Part shown: positions 4,955-5,062 of the stretch, piece by piece
Layout: every line of letters starts with the position of its first letter
How positions within the stretch are numbered: the first letter of the stretch is position 1
Source of the DNA: Alkalihalobacillus alcalophilus ATCC 27647 = CGMCC 1.3604
GTDB taxonomy: Bacteria > Bacillota > Bacilli > Bacillales > Bacillaceae_D
NCBI RefSeq assembly: GCF_000292245.2
Contig: NZ_ALPT02000138.1
Location: forward strand, 1-5,062
Length of the DNA: 5,062 nt
Reading direction: 5' to 3'
Made by a program: the position numbers and the translations under genes
The notes under the pieces: generated by a model
What the model saw: the letters and a program-made list of their open reading frames with translations, nothing else
What the model was told of the DNA's origin: nothing
Database searches by the model: none

Positions 4955-5062
4955 TTTTGAGGCTTTTATTTGCTGGCTTTGGGCTTCATTTGACCTCTTT
5001 GATTCCCTTTGCGGCTCTGATTCGATGGCTTTTGACATCATTGCGGCACTATGATTCCCTTT
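4955..5062. repeat. Degenerate CAAA/TTTG array, about 10-bp period
   Basis: TTTG or a close variant recurs with the final G at 4959, 4972, 4981, 4992, 5001, 5011, 5034, 5043 and 5053, mostly 9-11 bases apart, with variable bases between. An 11-base exact repeat, TGATTCCCTTT, occurs at 5000-5010 and 5052-5062, 52 bp apart, and GCGGC follows or precedes each. The array runs off the right edge. On the minus strand a frame stays open from the edge to about 4875, but it is low-complexity and has no start in context, so I read this as non-coding intergenic repeat DNA. No other feature was found between 4910 and the edge. Confidence 0.5.

Noticed and set aside
4861..5062. Open minus-strand frame running from the right edge to about 4875.
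   Set aside because: Low-complexity Ser/Lys/Gln/Glu-rich reading of a degenerate repeat. It runs into the GAF-gene terminator and has no recognisable domain; further sequence could change this.

Overview
The window looks like a chromosomal segment of a low-GC Gram-positive bacterium, most likely a Bacillaceae member. The signs are AT-rich DNA, strong AGGAGG-type ribosome binding sites, TTG starts, intrinsic terminators with long T-runs, and a TRAM/[4Fe-4S] rRNA uracil methyltransferase of the RlmCD type. No genus can be named from the sequence alone.

Layout, left to right. (1) Positions 1-361 hold the 5' part of an IS200/IS605-type tnpB on the minus strand, running off the left edge. Upstream of it lie a bulged hairpin (463-488) that may belong to the element end and a 56-codon ORF with an excellent ribosome binding site (469-639) that reads into that hairpin. 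(2) Positions 640-814 have no gene; 731-749 vaguely resembles an IS3/IS150-type terminal repeat. (3) Positions 815-2101 carry an AT-rich unit on the minus strand: a 60-codon ORF and a 366-codon ORF in the same frame, separated only by one TAA and one sense codon. Neither is recognised. This is either a small two-gene operon or one roughly 428-codon gene cut by a nonsense codon. (4) Positions 2102-2815 form a 714-base gene-free block. It holds a promoter candidate for the orphan unit, an array of A/T tracts repeating every 11 bp, an array of TATTGR hexamers repeating every 11 bp, and the intrinsic terminator of the next gene. (5) Positions 2816-4228 encode the 23S rRNA uracil-C5 methyltransferase (minus strand), the only housekeeping gene here. 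(6) Positions 4229-4465 are a divergent promoter region. (7) Positions 4466-4828 encode a small cysteine-free GAF-domain protein (plus strand), followed by a strong terminator. (8) From about 4955 to the right edge runs a third degenerate array, of CAAA/TTTG units spaced about 10 bp.

The methyltransferase and GAF genes are a conserved-looking divergent pair. The left half (tnpB, orphan ORFs, possible IS remnants) looks like accessory DNA. The most unusual signal is non-coding: three intergenic arrays whose units vary in sequence but keep a spacing close to one DNA helical turn. Since 11 is not a multiple of 3, the two 11-bp arrays are not protein repeats. Intrinsic curvature, arrays of response-regulator-type sites, or a dispersed intergenic repeat family are the explanations to test.
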